64,000 bases of DNA, taken from contig NZ_CP006587.1 in the NCBI RefSeq assembly GCF_000737515.1, forward strand, positions 1,367,001 through 1,431,000. Reading direction: 5' to 3'. This DNA is from Hymenobacter sp. APR13 (GTDB lineage: Bacteria; Bacteroidota; Bacteroidia; Cytophagales; Hymenobacteraceae). The translations under genes were made by a program, and so were the position numbers. This document shows, piece by piece, positions 17,745-26,391 of this stretch. The stretch's first letter is position 1. Every line of letters starts with the position of its first letter. The notes beneath the pieces were generated by a model. The model had not been told where the DNA came from. It searched no databases and was given only the letters and a program-made list of their open reading frames with translations.

Positions 17745-18956
17745 CTACTGTGCTGCCTGCTCCAGAATCTGCTGCACGGTGGCTGCCAGCTGCTGGCGGT
17801 CAAAGGCGGTGGCGGCTACCTGGCGGCCAGCGGCGCCGGCAGCGCGTAGCTGCTCGGGCTGCTCCAGCAGCGTGTGTAGCAACTGCGCCAGGGCCGGCGC
17901 ATCGCTCGGCGGCGAAAACCAGCCGCAGCCGTGCGTTTCCACCAGCTCGCGGGTCCAGCCATTGTTGGTGACGATTACCGGCGTGCCCACGGCCAAACTG
18001 TCGTAGAACTTGGCCGGTGAGTTGGCATCGAGCACCGGCAGCCCCAGAAACGACACAACGGAAACCTCTGCCAGCCGGAACCAGCTGAATACAGCGTGCC
18101 GGGGCTGCGGCAGCACCAACCGGATGGCCGGGCAGCGGGCGGCAGCCTCCCGCACCCGCGGCTCGTCAAACCCCAGGCCCATAAACAACCACACCATATC
18201 CGGCAGCTGAGCCGCCAGCAGCTCCGCCGCGGCCAGCAGGGTCGGGATGTCGTTGGCGCGGCCCAGCGTGCCGGCATACAGCACCACGCGGCGGCCTTCC
18301 AGATTTTGCTCGCGGCGCAGCGTGGCTACGGCCTCGTCGGTGGCCAGCGCGGCCAGCTCCAGGTCGGTGCCGTTTAGCACAGTGCTTACCCGGGGCGGGG
18401 CCAGCGGATTGTGGTTGGCCGTGGCTTCCACGTAGCGCGTCATGTCCGGCGAAAGGGCCATGATGTGGCGGGCGCTGCCGTACAGGCTTTTTTCCAGCGC
18501 AAACAGGCGGCGCTGGGCCCAGCGGTTCGGCACGGCCCCCATGGCAATGGGGAAGGAAGGCCACAGATCCTGCACCTCAAACACCCACGGCACCTTGCGC
18601 CGCCGCGCCACCTGCGCCGCCGCCCAGGCCGCCGTCAGCGGCGTGCTGATACCCCAGATAACGTCGGGCCGGTCAATACGCAGGCCTTCGCGCACGGCGT
18701 AGGCCGCGTACTGCGCAAAGGCCAGGCCGCGCCGCGCCACGCCCATCTGGTTGGCGTAGGGCACGTCGGCCACGCGCAGCTCCACCCCGGCCGGCACCCA
18801 CGGATACTGCTGCGTAAGCCGCTGCGGCTCCCAGGTGCGCGTGCTGATGAGTGTGATGCGGTGCTGCCGGGCCAGATATGCCAGCAACGCGTAGTGCCGG
18901 CTCGTGGCCGGGCAATCCGGGTTGGTGTGGTACTGGCTGAAAACGGCAATGTGCAC
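17745..18956 (-). CDS. GT4-family glycosyltransferase (WbuB-like)
   Basis: 403 residues with two Rossmann domains: an N-terminal acceptor half (start HIAVFSQYHTNPDCPATSR) and a C-terminal nucleotide-sugar half (VVLYAGTLGRANDIPTLL at about 225, then SPAKFYDSLAVGTPVIV near 330). It resembles the WbuB-like GT4 transferases of surface polysaccharide synthesis. The usual acidic residue at the start of the EX7E motif is not evident (NSPAKFYD). No polysaccharide cluster surrounds it; the neighbour is gldB. The sugar donor and acceptor are unknown. Confidence 0.82.
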   Translation of the reverse strand: MHIAVFSQYHTNPDCPATSRHYALLAYLARQHRITLISTRTWEPQRLTQQYPWVPAGVELRVADVPYANQMGVARRGLAFAQYAAYAVREGLRIDRPDVIWGISTPLTAAWAAAQVARRRKVPWVFEVQDLWPSFPIAMGAVPNRWAQRRLFALEKSLYGSARHIMALSPDMTRYVEATANHNPLAPPRVSTVLNGTDLELAALATDEAVATLRREQNLEGRRVVLYAGTLGRANDIPTLLAAAELLAAQLPDMVWLFMGLGFDEPRVREAAARCPAIRLVLPQPRHAVFSWFRLAEVSVVSFLGLPVLDANSPAKFYDSLAVGTPVIVTNNGWTRELVETHGCGWFSPPSDAPALAQLLHTLLEQPEQLRAAGAAGRQVAATAFDRQQLAATVQQILEQAAQ

Positions 18957-18962
18957 GTGGCG

Positions 18963-19066
18963 TCAATTAGTAATTGAGAATTAGTAATGAGGAATTGACT
19001 CTGCAGTTACATGACCGACCCGGCGGGGAATCTGCAGAGTCGATTCCTAATCAGCAATTACCACTT
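18963..19066. repeat. Imperfect long inverted repeat
   Basis: The arms contain GGAATTGACTCTGCAG and CTGCAGAGTCGATTCC plus looser AATTAGTAATT-type outer sequence, with about 25 bases between. It lies between the glycosyltransferase and gldB, close to the gldB stop. Confidence 0.6.
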
Positions 19067-19069
19067 AAT

Positions 19070-20089
19070 CTACCGTTCGGCCCGGCGCGGGCGCGGGCGG
19101 TAGTGCGACTCGTTGAGGATGTGCTGCGGGTTTTTGTCGGCCATCAGCTGGGCCAGGGTCACCTTGGGGTTTTCGGCCATGTACTTGCGCACCATCTGCC
19201 AGCCCACCCACGCCCCGATGCGGCCGGGGCAGGTCTTGTCGATTTCGGGAATGTTGGGCCGCTCGCCTACGTACTTCTGCACCGTAAACGGGGCGGTATT
19301 GTAGAGCAGCTTCTTGTCGAGGAAGTGGGCCCATATCTTGCCTTCGTTGAAATACACGCCCCGCAGCTCCCTGTCGGTGTAGCCGATGAGCAGCGAGTCG
19401 GCGGTGCAGGGCAGCACCCGCTCCGCGAAGTATAAGGACTTGCCGTACTGCACCATCTCGCCCAGCATGGTCTGGTTGGTGAGCTCCTTGCGGTTGTACT
19501 TGCTGCTGATGGCCAGCGCGGCGGTGGGCAGCACGTACTCGGGGCGGTAGCGGCGCAGGATGTACTCGGGCACGTTGGGGCGGTAGCGCGCCGTGGGCCC
19601 CACGAAGAAGTCCAGCCCCAGCACCATCAGGCTGTCGTTCACAAACATATCCTGGCTCAGGCCTGACACAAACGTCTGCACGGGCGGCACCCGGAACGCG
19701 GGGAAATTGTAGCGAATGTGCCGGAACATGCCTTCCAGCCCGGCTTTCAGCTTGCCCGAGTCCTGGAATACGCTGTCGGTCTGGCGGCCGAGCACCTGCA
19801 GGCCCTGGTTGGTGGCCAGGCGCGTGAGCGTGCCCGCCAGCACCTCATCCGACGGAAACTGGCGGCGCTGCAGAAACTGGTTGGCAAAGAGCGGCTGCTC
19901 GGCCAGGAAGCGTTGGGCGTCAGCGGTGGTCCGAATCTGGAAGAACGGCTTTTCCAGCCGGGTCAGCTGCACGGGTGCCGCTACCTTGGCCACGGCAGGG
20001 TCGGGCGTGCAGGACGTGTCGGTGTCGCGGCTGCAGGCGGCCAGCAGCAGCAGGCAGCCACCCAGTATGGCGGGCAGGATGGGGCGCAT
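19070..20089 (-). CDS. gldB: Gliding motility lipoprotein GldB
   Basis: 339 residues. Signal peptide with lipobox LAAC (Cys19), then features I recognise from GldB: RYNFPAFRVPPVQTFVSGL, MVLGLDFFVG, VPEYILRRYRPEYV and a C-terminal RIGAWVGWQMVRKYM. GldB is an essential gliding lipoprotein in Flavobacterium, where it neighbours gldC; gldC is not seen here. The family is widespread in Bacteroidota, including non-gliders, so motility itself is not proven. ATG 20089 is used; ATG 20110 would add seven residues before the signal peptide. Confidence 0.88.
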   Translation of the reverse strand: MRPILPAILGGCLLLLAACSRDTDTSCTPDPAVAKVAAPVQLTRLEKPFFQIRTTADAQRFLAEQPLFANQFLQRRQFPSDEVLAGTLTRLATNQGLQVLGRQTDSVFQDSGKLKAGLEGMFRHIRYNFPAFRVPPVQTFVSGLSQDMFVNDSLMVLGLDFFVGPTARYRPNVPEYILRRYRPEYVLPTAALAISSKYNRKELTNQTMLGEMVQYGKSLYFAERVLPCTADSLLIGYTDRELRGVYFNEGKIWAHFLDKKLLYNTAPFTVQKYVGERPNIPEIDKTCPGRIGAWVGWQMVRKYMAENPKVTLAQLMADKNPQHILNESHYRPRPRRAER

Positions 20090-20115
20090 AGCAAAAGGAA
20101 AGTGGGGCATGCTTC

Positions 20116-20123
20116 TATCTTTG
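20116..20123 (+). promoter_or_regulatory. -7 element for the outer-membrane protein gene
   Basis: TATCTTTG, an exact match, 73 bases before ATG 20197. No TTG at the expected -33 spacing. Confidence 0.4.
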
Positions 20124-20196
20124 GGCGAAATTAGCCAAAACCAAACGCCGCGCCCAGCGGCATCGTATTCCGCGGCTTACTCAACTCGCCTTCGCC

Positions 20197-20871
20197 ATGA
20201 AAAAAATTCTGCTTGCTGCCCTCCTGGTAGGTGCATCGGCCGCTACGGCTTCGGCTCAGGTCGAAATTGGCCTCAAACTGTCGCCTTCCATCACCAACCT
20301 GCGCACCGAATCCCCGAGCACGCTCGGCTTCAAAAACGAGAAGAGCAAGCTCACCATCGGCGGCGGCCTGGTGGTCGACTACTTCTTCGGCGAAAACTAC
20401 GCCTTCAGCTCAGGCCTGCAGCTGGTGGGCAAGGGTGGCACCATCAGCTACTTCGACCCCAACACCAACCGTCGGCAGGAGCAGAAAATCGGTATGCAGT
20501 ACCTGGAGGTGCCCCTCACGGTGAAGCTGTTCACCAACGACATCACTACCGACACCAAGCTCTACTTCCAGCTGGGCGGTAGCGTGGGCGGCGCCATTGC
20601 TGCCAAAATCAACGGCGAGAAGCGCTATACCGACCCCGGCAACAACAACACCGAAACCAAAGCCTCCGACCACATCATCATTCCGGAAGCGGCCGTGCTG
20701 GCGGGCCTGGGCGTGGAGTATCAGGTGGGCCAGAGCACCAAGGTATTCGCCGGCCTGAGCTACCACCGTGGCCTGCTCAACATCGACAAGTATTTCGACA
20801 ATGAGCGCGACTTCCAAGACGTCACCCTCAAAAACAGCGAGTTTGCCCTGGACCTGGGGTTGAAGTTTTAA
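20197..20871 (+). CDS. Porin-family outer-membrane beta-barrel protein (PorT-like)
   Basis: 224 residues: signal peptide ending ASAQ (about 21), then alternating beta-strands (LTIGGGLVVDYFFG, YAFSSGLQLVGKGG, YLEVPLTVKLFT, VFAGLSYHRGLLN) and an aromatic C-terminal end (LDLGLKF) as expected for barrel insertion. It resembles the Bacteroidota outer-membrane barrel family sometimes called PorT. It is likely a surface or structural protein of unknown function. A 41-base palindrome begins exactly at its stop codon. Confidence 0.82.
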   Translation: MKKILLAALLVGASAATASAQVEIGLKLSPSITNLRTESPSTLGFKNEKSKLTIGGGLVVDYFFGENYAFSSGLQLVGKGGTISYFDPNTNRRQEQKIGMQYLEVPLTVKLFTNDITTDTKLYFQLGGSVGGAIAAKINGEKRYTDPGNNNTETKASDHIIIPEAAVLAGLGVEYQVGQSTKVFAGLSYHRGLLNIDKYFDNERDFQDVTLKNSEFALDLGLKF

Positions 20872-20999
20872 TCACGGATTTTGCGGATTAGACGGATTGT
20901 TCGGATTCATTTCCGGCTCGTTTCTGTGCAAAGCACATGAGCGTAGATAGCTTAAAACTGAATCCGAACAATCCGTCTAATCCGCAAAATCCGTGATTA
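20869..20999. repeat. Perfect 41-bp inverted repeat starting at a stop codon
   Basis: The left arm (20869-20909) and right arm (20959-20999) are exact reverse complements, separated by 49 bases. The arms carry repeated GGATT/AATCC blocks. A related half-element (ATCCGGCTAAATCCGTGATT) ends at the acyl-CoA dehydrogenase stop near 33309, so this is a dispersed family. Confidence 0.85.
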
Positions 21000-21000
21000 A

Positions 21001-21035
21001 AAAAGCCCGCTCTACATACCGTAGGGCGGGCTTTT
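21001..21035. terminator. Bidirectional terminator
   Basis: AAAAGCCCGC / GCGGGCTTTT stem with a 15-base loop. It lies between the convergent outer-membrane protein and RNase G genes. Confidence 0.85.
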
Positions 21036-21077
21036 CTTCTTTCAGGAGGAGTTGTCGCAGACAACCACGCTACTTGG

Positions 21078-22685
21078 TTAATCGGTAATGTCTACTTCGT
21101 GGTCCTGGAGGCGGGCCATGGCCGCCGCCGCCGAGTGCAGCTCGATTTCCTCACCGTTTTCGTCTTCGATGCGGTAATCGGTCAGCCCCAGGCTGGTGTC
21201 TTTGGTGACTTTGATCCACTTGTAGTATTTCAGATACCACTTCATCTGCCGGCTTACGAGGCCTTTGGTGTAGTAGGCATGCAGGAACGGATGCACGTGC
21301 AGCGTAATGCCCGACTGATTCTGCGTCACCAGCAAGTCTTCGATGCTGTTGTCGATTTCGTCGGTTACCTGGATGGAGGCCGAGATTTTGCCGGTTCCGC
21401 CGCAGGTTGGGCACACTTCCCCGGTGATGATGTTCTCGGCCGGGCGCACGCGTTGCCGCGTAATCTGGAGCAGCCCGAACTTGGTGATGGGCAGAATGGT
21501 GTAGCGCGCCTTGTCGTGTTTCATTACCTGATACACGGCGTCCTCCACCTTCTTGCGGCTCTCCGCCGACTTCATGTCAATGAAATCGACGACGATGATG
21601 CCGCCCATGTCGCGCAGCCGAAGCTGCCGGGCTACTTCCTTGGCCGCCAGCATGTTCACCATGAGGGCCGTGGCTTCCTGGTCGCTTTCCTGGTTACTCT
21701 TGTTGCCGGAGTTGACGTCGATGACGTGCAAAGCTTCGGTGTGCTCGATTACCAGGTAGCCGCCGCCGGGCACCGTCACGGTTTTGCCAAACAGCGTTTT
21801 GAGCTGTTTTTCAATGCCCAGGTGCTCAAACACCTTCACCTTGCCGGTGTAGTGCTTCAGCAGGCCCAGCTTATCGGGCGCAATCTGCTCCAGATAGCCG
21901 CGCATTTCCTCGTAGCGGGCCGTCGTATCCACCGTAATGGCATCAAACGACTCGTTGAGCATGTCGCGCAGCATGGAGCTGGTGCGGCCCAGCTCGCCCA
22001 GCACCTTGTCGTTGGGCTTGGCAGAGCGCAGCGCCGTGAAGAGCTGCTCCCATTTGCTGGTCATGCTCTGCATGTCGCGGTCCAGCTCGGCCACTTCGCG
22101 GCCCTCGGCCACCGTGCGGATAATCACGCCGAAGTTGTCGGGCTTGATGGAAGCAATGAGCCGCTTGAGCCGCTCACGCTCCGTCTTGCTCACAATCTTC
22201 TTCGACACGCTGATGGTATTCGAAAAAGGCACCAGCACCAGGTAGCGGCCGGCCATCGAAATATCGGTGGACAGGCGCGGGCCCTTGGTGGAAATGGGTT
22301 CCTTTACAATCTGAACCAGCACCTGCTGGCTCTTCTTGAGGGTGTCGGCAATCTTGCCCACTTTGTCGAGCGGCTTTTCGAGGCCAAACGACTTGAGGGC
22401 GCCAACGGGGGTTTTCTGCGACTGTACGCCCCGCACCCACTTGCTGAGCGAGGGAAATTGCTCGCCCAGGTCGCCATAGTGCAGAAACGCATCTTTTTCG
22501 TACCCGATGTCAATGAACGCAGCGTTCAGACCGGGCATAACTTTCTTGACCGTGCCCAGGAAGATGTCGCCCACCGAGTAATTGGTGTCGTTGCGGTCGA
22601 AATGATATTCGATGAGCCGCTTGTCCTGTAGCAGGGCAATCCGTTCTCCTTCCTGAGTAGAATTAATGATTAATTCGTTACTCAA
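21078..22685 (-). CDS. rng: Ribonuclease E/G family protein
   Basis: 535 residues. N-terminal S1 RNA-binding region (about 37-125), RNase-H-like and 5'-sensor regions, catalytic acidic patch in GGIIVVDFIDMKSAESRKKV, and the zinc-link CPTCGGTGK. It is an endoribonuclease for rRNA processing and mRNA decay; the length fits RNase G rather than RNase E. The start is TTG at 22685 (SNELIINSTQ), the conserved beginning in Bacteroidota. The order RNase G, HU, MutY, SSB, GldD is conserved in this phylum. Confidence 0.92.
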   Translation of the reverse strand: MSNELIINSTQEGERIALLQDKRLIEYHFDRNDTNYSVGDIFLGTVKKVMPGLNAAFIDIGYEKDAFLHYGDLGEQFPSLSKWVRGVQSQKTPVGALKSFGLEKPLDKVGKIADTLKKSQQVLVQIVKEPISTKGPRLSTDISMAGRYLVLVPFSNTISVSKKIVSKTERERLKRLIASIKPDNFGVIIRTVAEGREVAELDRDMQSMTSKWEQLFTALRSAKPNDKVLGELGRTSSMLRDMLNESFDAITVDTTARYEEMRGYLEQIAPDKLGLLKHYTGKVKVFEHLGIEKQLKTLFGKTVTVPGGGYLVIEHTEALHVIDVNSGNKSNQESDQEATALMVNMLAAKEVARQLRLRDMGGIIVVDFIDMKSAESRKKVEDAVYQVMKHDKARYTILPITKFGLLQITRQRVRPAENIITGEVCPTCGGTGKISASIQVTDEIDNSIEDLLVTQNQSGITLHVHPFLHAYYTKGLVSRQMKWYLKYYKWIKVTKDTSLGLTDYRIEDENGEEIELHSAAAAMARLQDHEVDITD

Positions 22686-22740
22686 TGGATTGGGTTGTTA
22701 GGTAGTCCCAATGATGGCCCTTCGCCCCCGAAACCGGCAA

Positions 22741-22773
22741 AGGGAAGCCGGTGCACCAGGCACCGGCTTCCCT
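22741..22773. terminator. Strong hairpin upstream of rng
   Basis: A perfect 14-bp stem (AGGGAAGCCGGTGC and complement) with a 5-base loop, between the 29-residue gene and rng. There is little T run on the minus strand, so it could be a terminator, an attenuator or a processing site. Confidence 0.6.
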
Positions 22774-22884
22774 TGCAAGCCTCGGGGAAAGCGAATTTAT
22801 TAGCCACTCTCGGGGATACAAGATGAGAGATAGACGGGTGGCGCGCCTTAGCAGCAGCGCCCCGCCAGCAGACCCCGAAAGGGC

Positions 22885-22974
22885 TTACTTCTTCTTGTGA
22901 CGGTTTTTGCGCAGGCGCTTCTTCCGCTTGTGGGTAGCAATCTTATGACGCTTTCTTTTTTTACCGCAGGGCAT
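22885..22974 (-). CDS. 29-residue basic AURKAIP1/COX24-type protein
   Basis: A very small, extremely basic protein (MPCGKKRKRHKIATHKRKKR then LRKNRHKKK). Its pattern of Lys/Arg around HK and THKRKKR matches the COX24/AURKAIP1 domain, the family of mitochondrial mS38 and the actinobacterial ribosomal protein bS22. A ribosome-associated role is therefore likely, by family analogy. It sits between RNase G and HU-region genes. The ATG at 22974 is the only one that starts the conserved segment. Confidence 0.75.
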   Translation of the reverse strand: MPCGKKRKRHKIATHKRKKRLRKNRHKKK

Positions 22975-23011
22975 GTTGTTGTGGGTTAAGTGGTTGAATG
23001 GTTTCCTTCTT

Positions 23012-23101
23012 AATGGCTGAATGGTTGGATTGTTAAATGGTTGGCCGGGCAACGAGTTGTCAGAACCAACAACCATTTAACAGTCAAACTATTCAGCCAT
23101 T
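23012..23101. repeat. Imperfect 32-bp inverted repeat at a stop codon
   Basis: Arms at 23012-23043 and 23070-23101 (AATGGCTGAAT... and complement) differ at about three positions. The right arm runs into the stop codon of the TPR gene. Confidence 0.75.
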
Positions 23102-24018
23102 CAATTAAGCTTCTGTAGCTGCTCATCAACCGCGGCCGTCAGGCTGGGGTCGGTGCTCAGGCTTTTGGTTTTCTGGAAGGCCGCGCGGGCTTCTTCCTTC
23201 GCCCCAGTTTCAGCTAACGCGACGCCAAGATAAAACTGTCCGTTGACGTTTGACGGATTTACCTTGGTCAACTCGCGAAAACGCTCTACTGCCTTCTCGT
23301 ACTGGTTGCTCTGCATCGAGAGCAAACCCAGGTTGTAGATGGCTTTTTCGTTGCGCGGATCGGCGGCCAGCACCTCGCGCAGCAGCACGACGCCCTGCAC
23401 CGGGTTGGCGCTGGCCATGAAGGCCATACCAAGGTTGGTTTTGGCGTCCAGGTTCTCCGGGTTGTTTTTCAACACTTTACCGTAGAGCTCTTGGCACTTG
23501 GCCGCCAGCAGCTTCTGGCGCTCCTGCGTAGCGGCAAAGCTAAACGCTTCGAAGTACGCATCGGCCGCCCGCTGCCAGGCCTGTTCGCCGGGGCGGGCCT
23601 GAGCCAGCTGCTCCAGGTAGTAGCCGGCGCTGTCGAATTTCTCCACGGCCTTGTACTTGATTGCCAGATCCGAGGCCACGCGTAGCTTGGCCATGGGGTC
23701 GGCAGTCGTCCGGTACTTGGCCAGCAGCGTGTTCAGCTCCTGGCGCTGCGCCGGCGCAATTGTCATGTGGGGCTGCTCGGGAGTAGCCCCGCCGTCGGCA
23801 TCGTGGCTGCCGGCCGCGTGGCCGTGCTCATCAAGGCCGCCGACAGATGGAGCGGCAGCGCCGTTGTCACGGTTGGCCGTGCGGGCTGCATCCTGGGCCA
23901 GTTCGCCTTTGCCTTCCTTGGGCTTTACAATCACCTTGGGCAACAAAAACAGCCCGGCCACCAGGGCCAGGGCCACTGCCAGCAGAATCAGTTGATGTGA
24001 AGAGGTGCGTGTAGCCAT
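23101..24018 (-). CDS. Membrane-anchored TPR protein
   Basis: 305 residues: an N-terminal membrane helix (about 9-28), a His/Asp/Ala-rich linker (about 40-85), then tetratricopeptide repeats (about 95-300, e.g. AKTNLGMAFMASANPVQG and KAIYNLGLLSMQSNQYEKA). The repeats should lie in the periplasm. It probably serves as a protein-binding scaffold; the partner is unknown. It belongs to the conserved rng-to-HU block. Confidence 0.8.
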   Translation of the reverse strand: MATRTSSHQLILLAVALALVAGLFLLPKVIVKPKEGKGELAQDAARTANRDNGAAAPSVGGLDEHGHAAGSHDADGGATPEQPHMTIAPAQRQELNTLLAKYRTTADPMAKLRVASDLAIKYKAVEKFDSAGYYLEQLAQARPGEQAWQRAADAYFEAFSFAATQERQKLLAAKCQELYGKVLKNNPENLDAKTNLGMAFMASANPVQGVVLLREVLAADPRNEKAIYNLGLLSMQSNQYEKAVERFRELTKVNPSNVNGQFYLGVALAETGAKEEARAAFQKTKSLSTDPSLTAAVDEQLQKLN

Positions 24019-24101
24019 CCGAAAAAAGCAGGCCGCCGGGCATCCGTGTTACCGGACGCCCCGCGGCGCCGCCAGCAGTAGGTTATAACTGAATCAACAC
24101 C

Positions 24102-24407
24102 TTAGGCGTTGGCCAGTTCTTTGATTTTCTTGCTGTTCTTGATTTTGCCGATGAAGGTTTTCGACGGCTTGAAGCTCGGGATGAAATGCTCGTCGATGAT
24201 GATCGACGTATTTTTCGAGATGTTACGAGCGACTTTCTTCGCGCGCTTTTTGTTTACGAAGCTGCCAAAGCCACGCACGTAGATGTTATTGCCTTCGGCC
24301 ATCGAATCCTTCACGACTTTGAAGAAGGCTTCCACGGTAGCCGAAACGTCTGCTTTCTCGATGCCGGTCTTGTCGGCGATTTCGGCGATTACTTCTGCTT
24401 TAGTCAC
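24102..24407 (-). CDS. HU-family DNA-binding protein
   Basis: 101 residues, standard HU/IHF length with a short C-terminal extension (KIKNSKKIKELANA). Dimer helices TKAEVIAEIADKTGI and VEAFFKVVKDSM, then the saddle IYVRGFGSFVNKKRAKKVARN. The usual DNA-intercalating Pro region (NPxT) is degenerate, reading NISKNTSI. It bends and compacts DNA. The start is GTG at 24407. It is divergent from mutY. Confidence 0.9.
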   Translation of the reverse strand: MTKAEVIAEIADKTGIEKADVSATVEAFFKVVKDSMAEGNNIYVRGFGSFVNKKRAKKVARNISKNTSIIIDEHFIPSFKPSKTFIGKIKNSKKIKELANA

Positions 24408-24600
24408 GCTGGTAAGGTACTATGGGTGAAAAATGAATGCTGGGCAAAACAACCAATTCAGGACGTAAGCCCTTGCCCGGTAAGCTGTTCGCTTGCGAAT
24501 TGGGGCCACAAAGGTAGCCCCCTTTTTTGGTTTTGCAATAGATTTACCCGCAATAGACTGACCCTTCTTAAATCCTTCCAAGTATTTCTCTTTCAAACAC

Positions 24601-25692
24601 TTGACTAATAATTCTGTTGCCACTGTCCCCACCTTTTTTGCCGCTGCCCTCTTGGAATGGTACCCGCGCCACCGCCGCGACCTGCCCTGGCGCCACACCC
24701 GCGACCCGTATGCCATCTGGCTGTCGGAGGTAATTCTGCAGCAGACCCGCGTAAAACAGGGCCTGCCATACTACCTGGACTTCATCAGCTCCTACCCTAC
24801 CGTGCAGGATCTGGCCGCCGCGCCCGAAGATGAGGTGCTGCGCCACTGGCAGGGCCTGGGCTACTACAGCCGGGCCCGCAACATGCATCATACCGCCCAG
24901 CAGGTAGTGCGCGAGTACGGCGGCCAGTTCCCGACCACTTACACCGGCCTGCTGCAGCTGCGCGGCGTGGGGCAGTACACGGCCGCCGCCATTGCCTCGT
25001 TTGCCTTCGATGAGCAAGTGGCCGTGCTCGACGGCAACGTGTTCCGGGTGCTGGCCCGCGTGTTTGGCCTCACGCAGGATATTGCGGTGCCCGCCAGCCG
25101 CAAAGTGTTTCAGCAGCTGGCCGACACGCACATTCCGGCCGACCAGCCCGCCGAGTTCAACCAGGCCATTATGGAGTTCGGGGCCATCCAGTGCACGCCA
25201 GCCAAGCCCGATTGCCTGTTTTGCCCGCTGCAGAGCCAGTGTTTCGCGTTTCAGCACGGCATGGTGAGCGAGTTGCCGGTGAAGAGCAAAGCCAAAGCGG
25301 CGCGCACCCGGCACTTCCACTACCTGGTACTGCGCCACGCCGATACGGTGTATATGCGCAAGCGCGGCCCCAAGGATATCTGGGAAGGCCTCTACGACTT
25401 CCATCTGCAGGAAACCGATACGGCCGAGTTGCCCGCAGCCGAGCTGCTGGCGGCGGTGGAGGCTCTGGGCGGCCAGCTGGATACCAGCCGGGCCGAGGAG
25501 CCCACCCAGGCGCTGCGGCATGTGCTCAGCCACCAGAAGGTGGAAGCCAAGTTCCACCCGGTGTGGCTGCGCGAGCCGCTACCCGCGCAGGCGCTGGCGG
25601 CGGCGGGCCTGAATGCCTTTTCCCGCAGCCAGGCTGAGGAGTTGCCGAAGCCCATTCTTATTGCTAATTACATTGACAAATTAATTCGATAA
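24601..25692 (+). CDS. mutY: A/G-specific adenine glycosylase
   Basis: 363 residues. Catalytic domain with PWRHTRDPYAIWLSEVILQQ, helix-hairpin-helix LRGVGQYTA, active Asp in AVLDGNVFRVL, 4Fe-4S site CTPAKPDCLFCPLQSQC, and a C-terminal NUDIX-like domain (about 235-355, KRGPKDIWEGLYDF) that reads 8-oxoG. It removes adenine opposite 8-oxoguanine. No ATG fits; TTG at 24601 is the likely start. It lies 89 bases before ssb. Confidence 0.93.
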   Translation: MTNNSVATVPTFFAAALLEWYPRHRRDLPWRHTRDPYAIWLSEVILQQTRVKQGLPYYLDFISSYPTVQDLAAAPEDEVLRHWQGLGYYSRARNMHHTAQQVVREYGGQFPTTYTGLLQLRGVGQYTAAAIASFAFDEQVAVLDGNVFRVLARVFGLTQDIAVPASRKVFQQLADTHIPADQPAEFNQAIMEFGAIQCTPAKPDCLFCPLQSQCFAFQHGMVSELPVKSKAKAARTRHFHYLVLRHADTVYMRKRGPKDIWEGLYDFHLQETDTAELPAAELLAAVEALGGQLDTSRAEEPTQALRHVLSHQKVEAKFHPVWLREPLPAQALAAAGLNAFSRSQAEELPKPILIANYIDKLIR

Positions 25693-25781
25693 AAACTAAT
25701 TTTATTAGGTTTTTGTATTCTGATTTTATATCTTTAACTCTGCATACAGCAGTTTATTACGTCTCTCAAACTACCCATAAG

Positions 25782-26207
25782 ATGGCTGGAGTAAACAAAG
25801 TAATTCTGATCGGAAACCTGGGCAAAGACCCGGAAGTGCGGCACCTGGAAGGCGGCAGCACCGTGGCCAACTTCACGCTGGCCACCAACGAATACTACCG
25901 CGACAAGCAAGGCACGCGCATCGAGCGCACCGAATGGCACAACATTGCGGCCTGGCGCGGCTTGGCGGAAATGGCCGAGAAATTCCTCAAGAAAGGCCAG
26001 CAGGTGTACGTGGAAGGTAAAATCCGCACCCGCCAGTACCAGGACAAAGACAACCAGACCCGGTACATCACGGAAATCATTGCCGACGAAATAACGATGC
26101 TCGGCAGCCGCCCCCACGGCCAGGAGGCCGCCGCCGGCGCCCCAGCGGCGGCCGAAGCCCCTCAGACGTTCCGGCAGGAGCCGGAGCTCGACCAGCTTCC
26201 GTTCTAA
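25782..26207 (+). CDS. ssb: Single-stranded DNA-binding protein
   Basis: 141 residues. OB-fold domain (1-105: VNKVILIGNLGKDPEVR, TEWHNIAAWRGLAEMAEKFL, GQQVYVEGKIRTR), a short Ala/Pro linker and an acidic-hydrophobic tip (ELDQLPF) that recruits repair and replication proteins. The tip departs from the E. coli DDDIPF but keeps the final Pro-Phe. ATG 25782 (MAGVNKV) is the conserved start. Confidence 0.95.
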   Translation: MAGVNKVILIGNLGKDPEVRHLEGGSTVANFTLATNEYYRDKQGTRIERTEWHNIAAWRGLAEMAEKFLKKGQQVYVEGKIRTRQYQDKDNQTRYITEIIADEITMLGSRPHGQEAAAGAPAAAEAPQTFRQEPELDQLPF

Positions 26208-26230
26208 CGAAGCTGGCACTGACTTCCTGC

Positions 26231-26260
26231 AAAGCCCTGGCACATTGCCGGGGCTTTTTG
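26231..26260 (+). terminator. Terminator after ssb
   Basis: AAAGCCC-GGC / GCC-GGGCTTT stem with a 5-base loop, followed by T's. It separates ssb from gldD. Confidence 0.8.
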
Positions 26261-26358
26261 CGTTACCGATGGTGCTGCGCCCAACTCCCAGGGAGCCGCT
26301 GATGGCGGGCACTGCTGACTAAAGCACGCGTTGCTGCAGGGAAACGCTGCTTCCGCGT

Positions 26359-26366
26359 TACCTTTG
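26359..26366 (+). promoter_or_regulatory. -7 element for gldD
   Basis: TACCTTTG, an exact match. A TTG at 26331 is a little far upstream (25-base gap). The leader to ATG 26392 would be about 20 bases. Confidence 0.5.
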
Positions 26367-26391
26367 AAATTATACCTCTGCATTGCTGCCA

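Noticed and set aside
21099..22631. Long plus-strand open frame opposite rng
   Set aside because: It is the complement of a clear RNase G gene, is His/Val/Leu-rich and has no family pattern. Long antisense frames are expected in GC-rich DNA.
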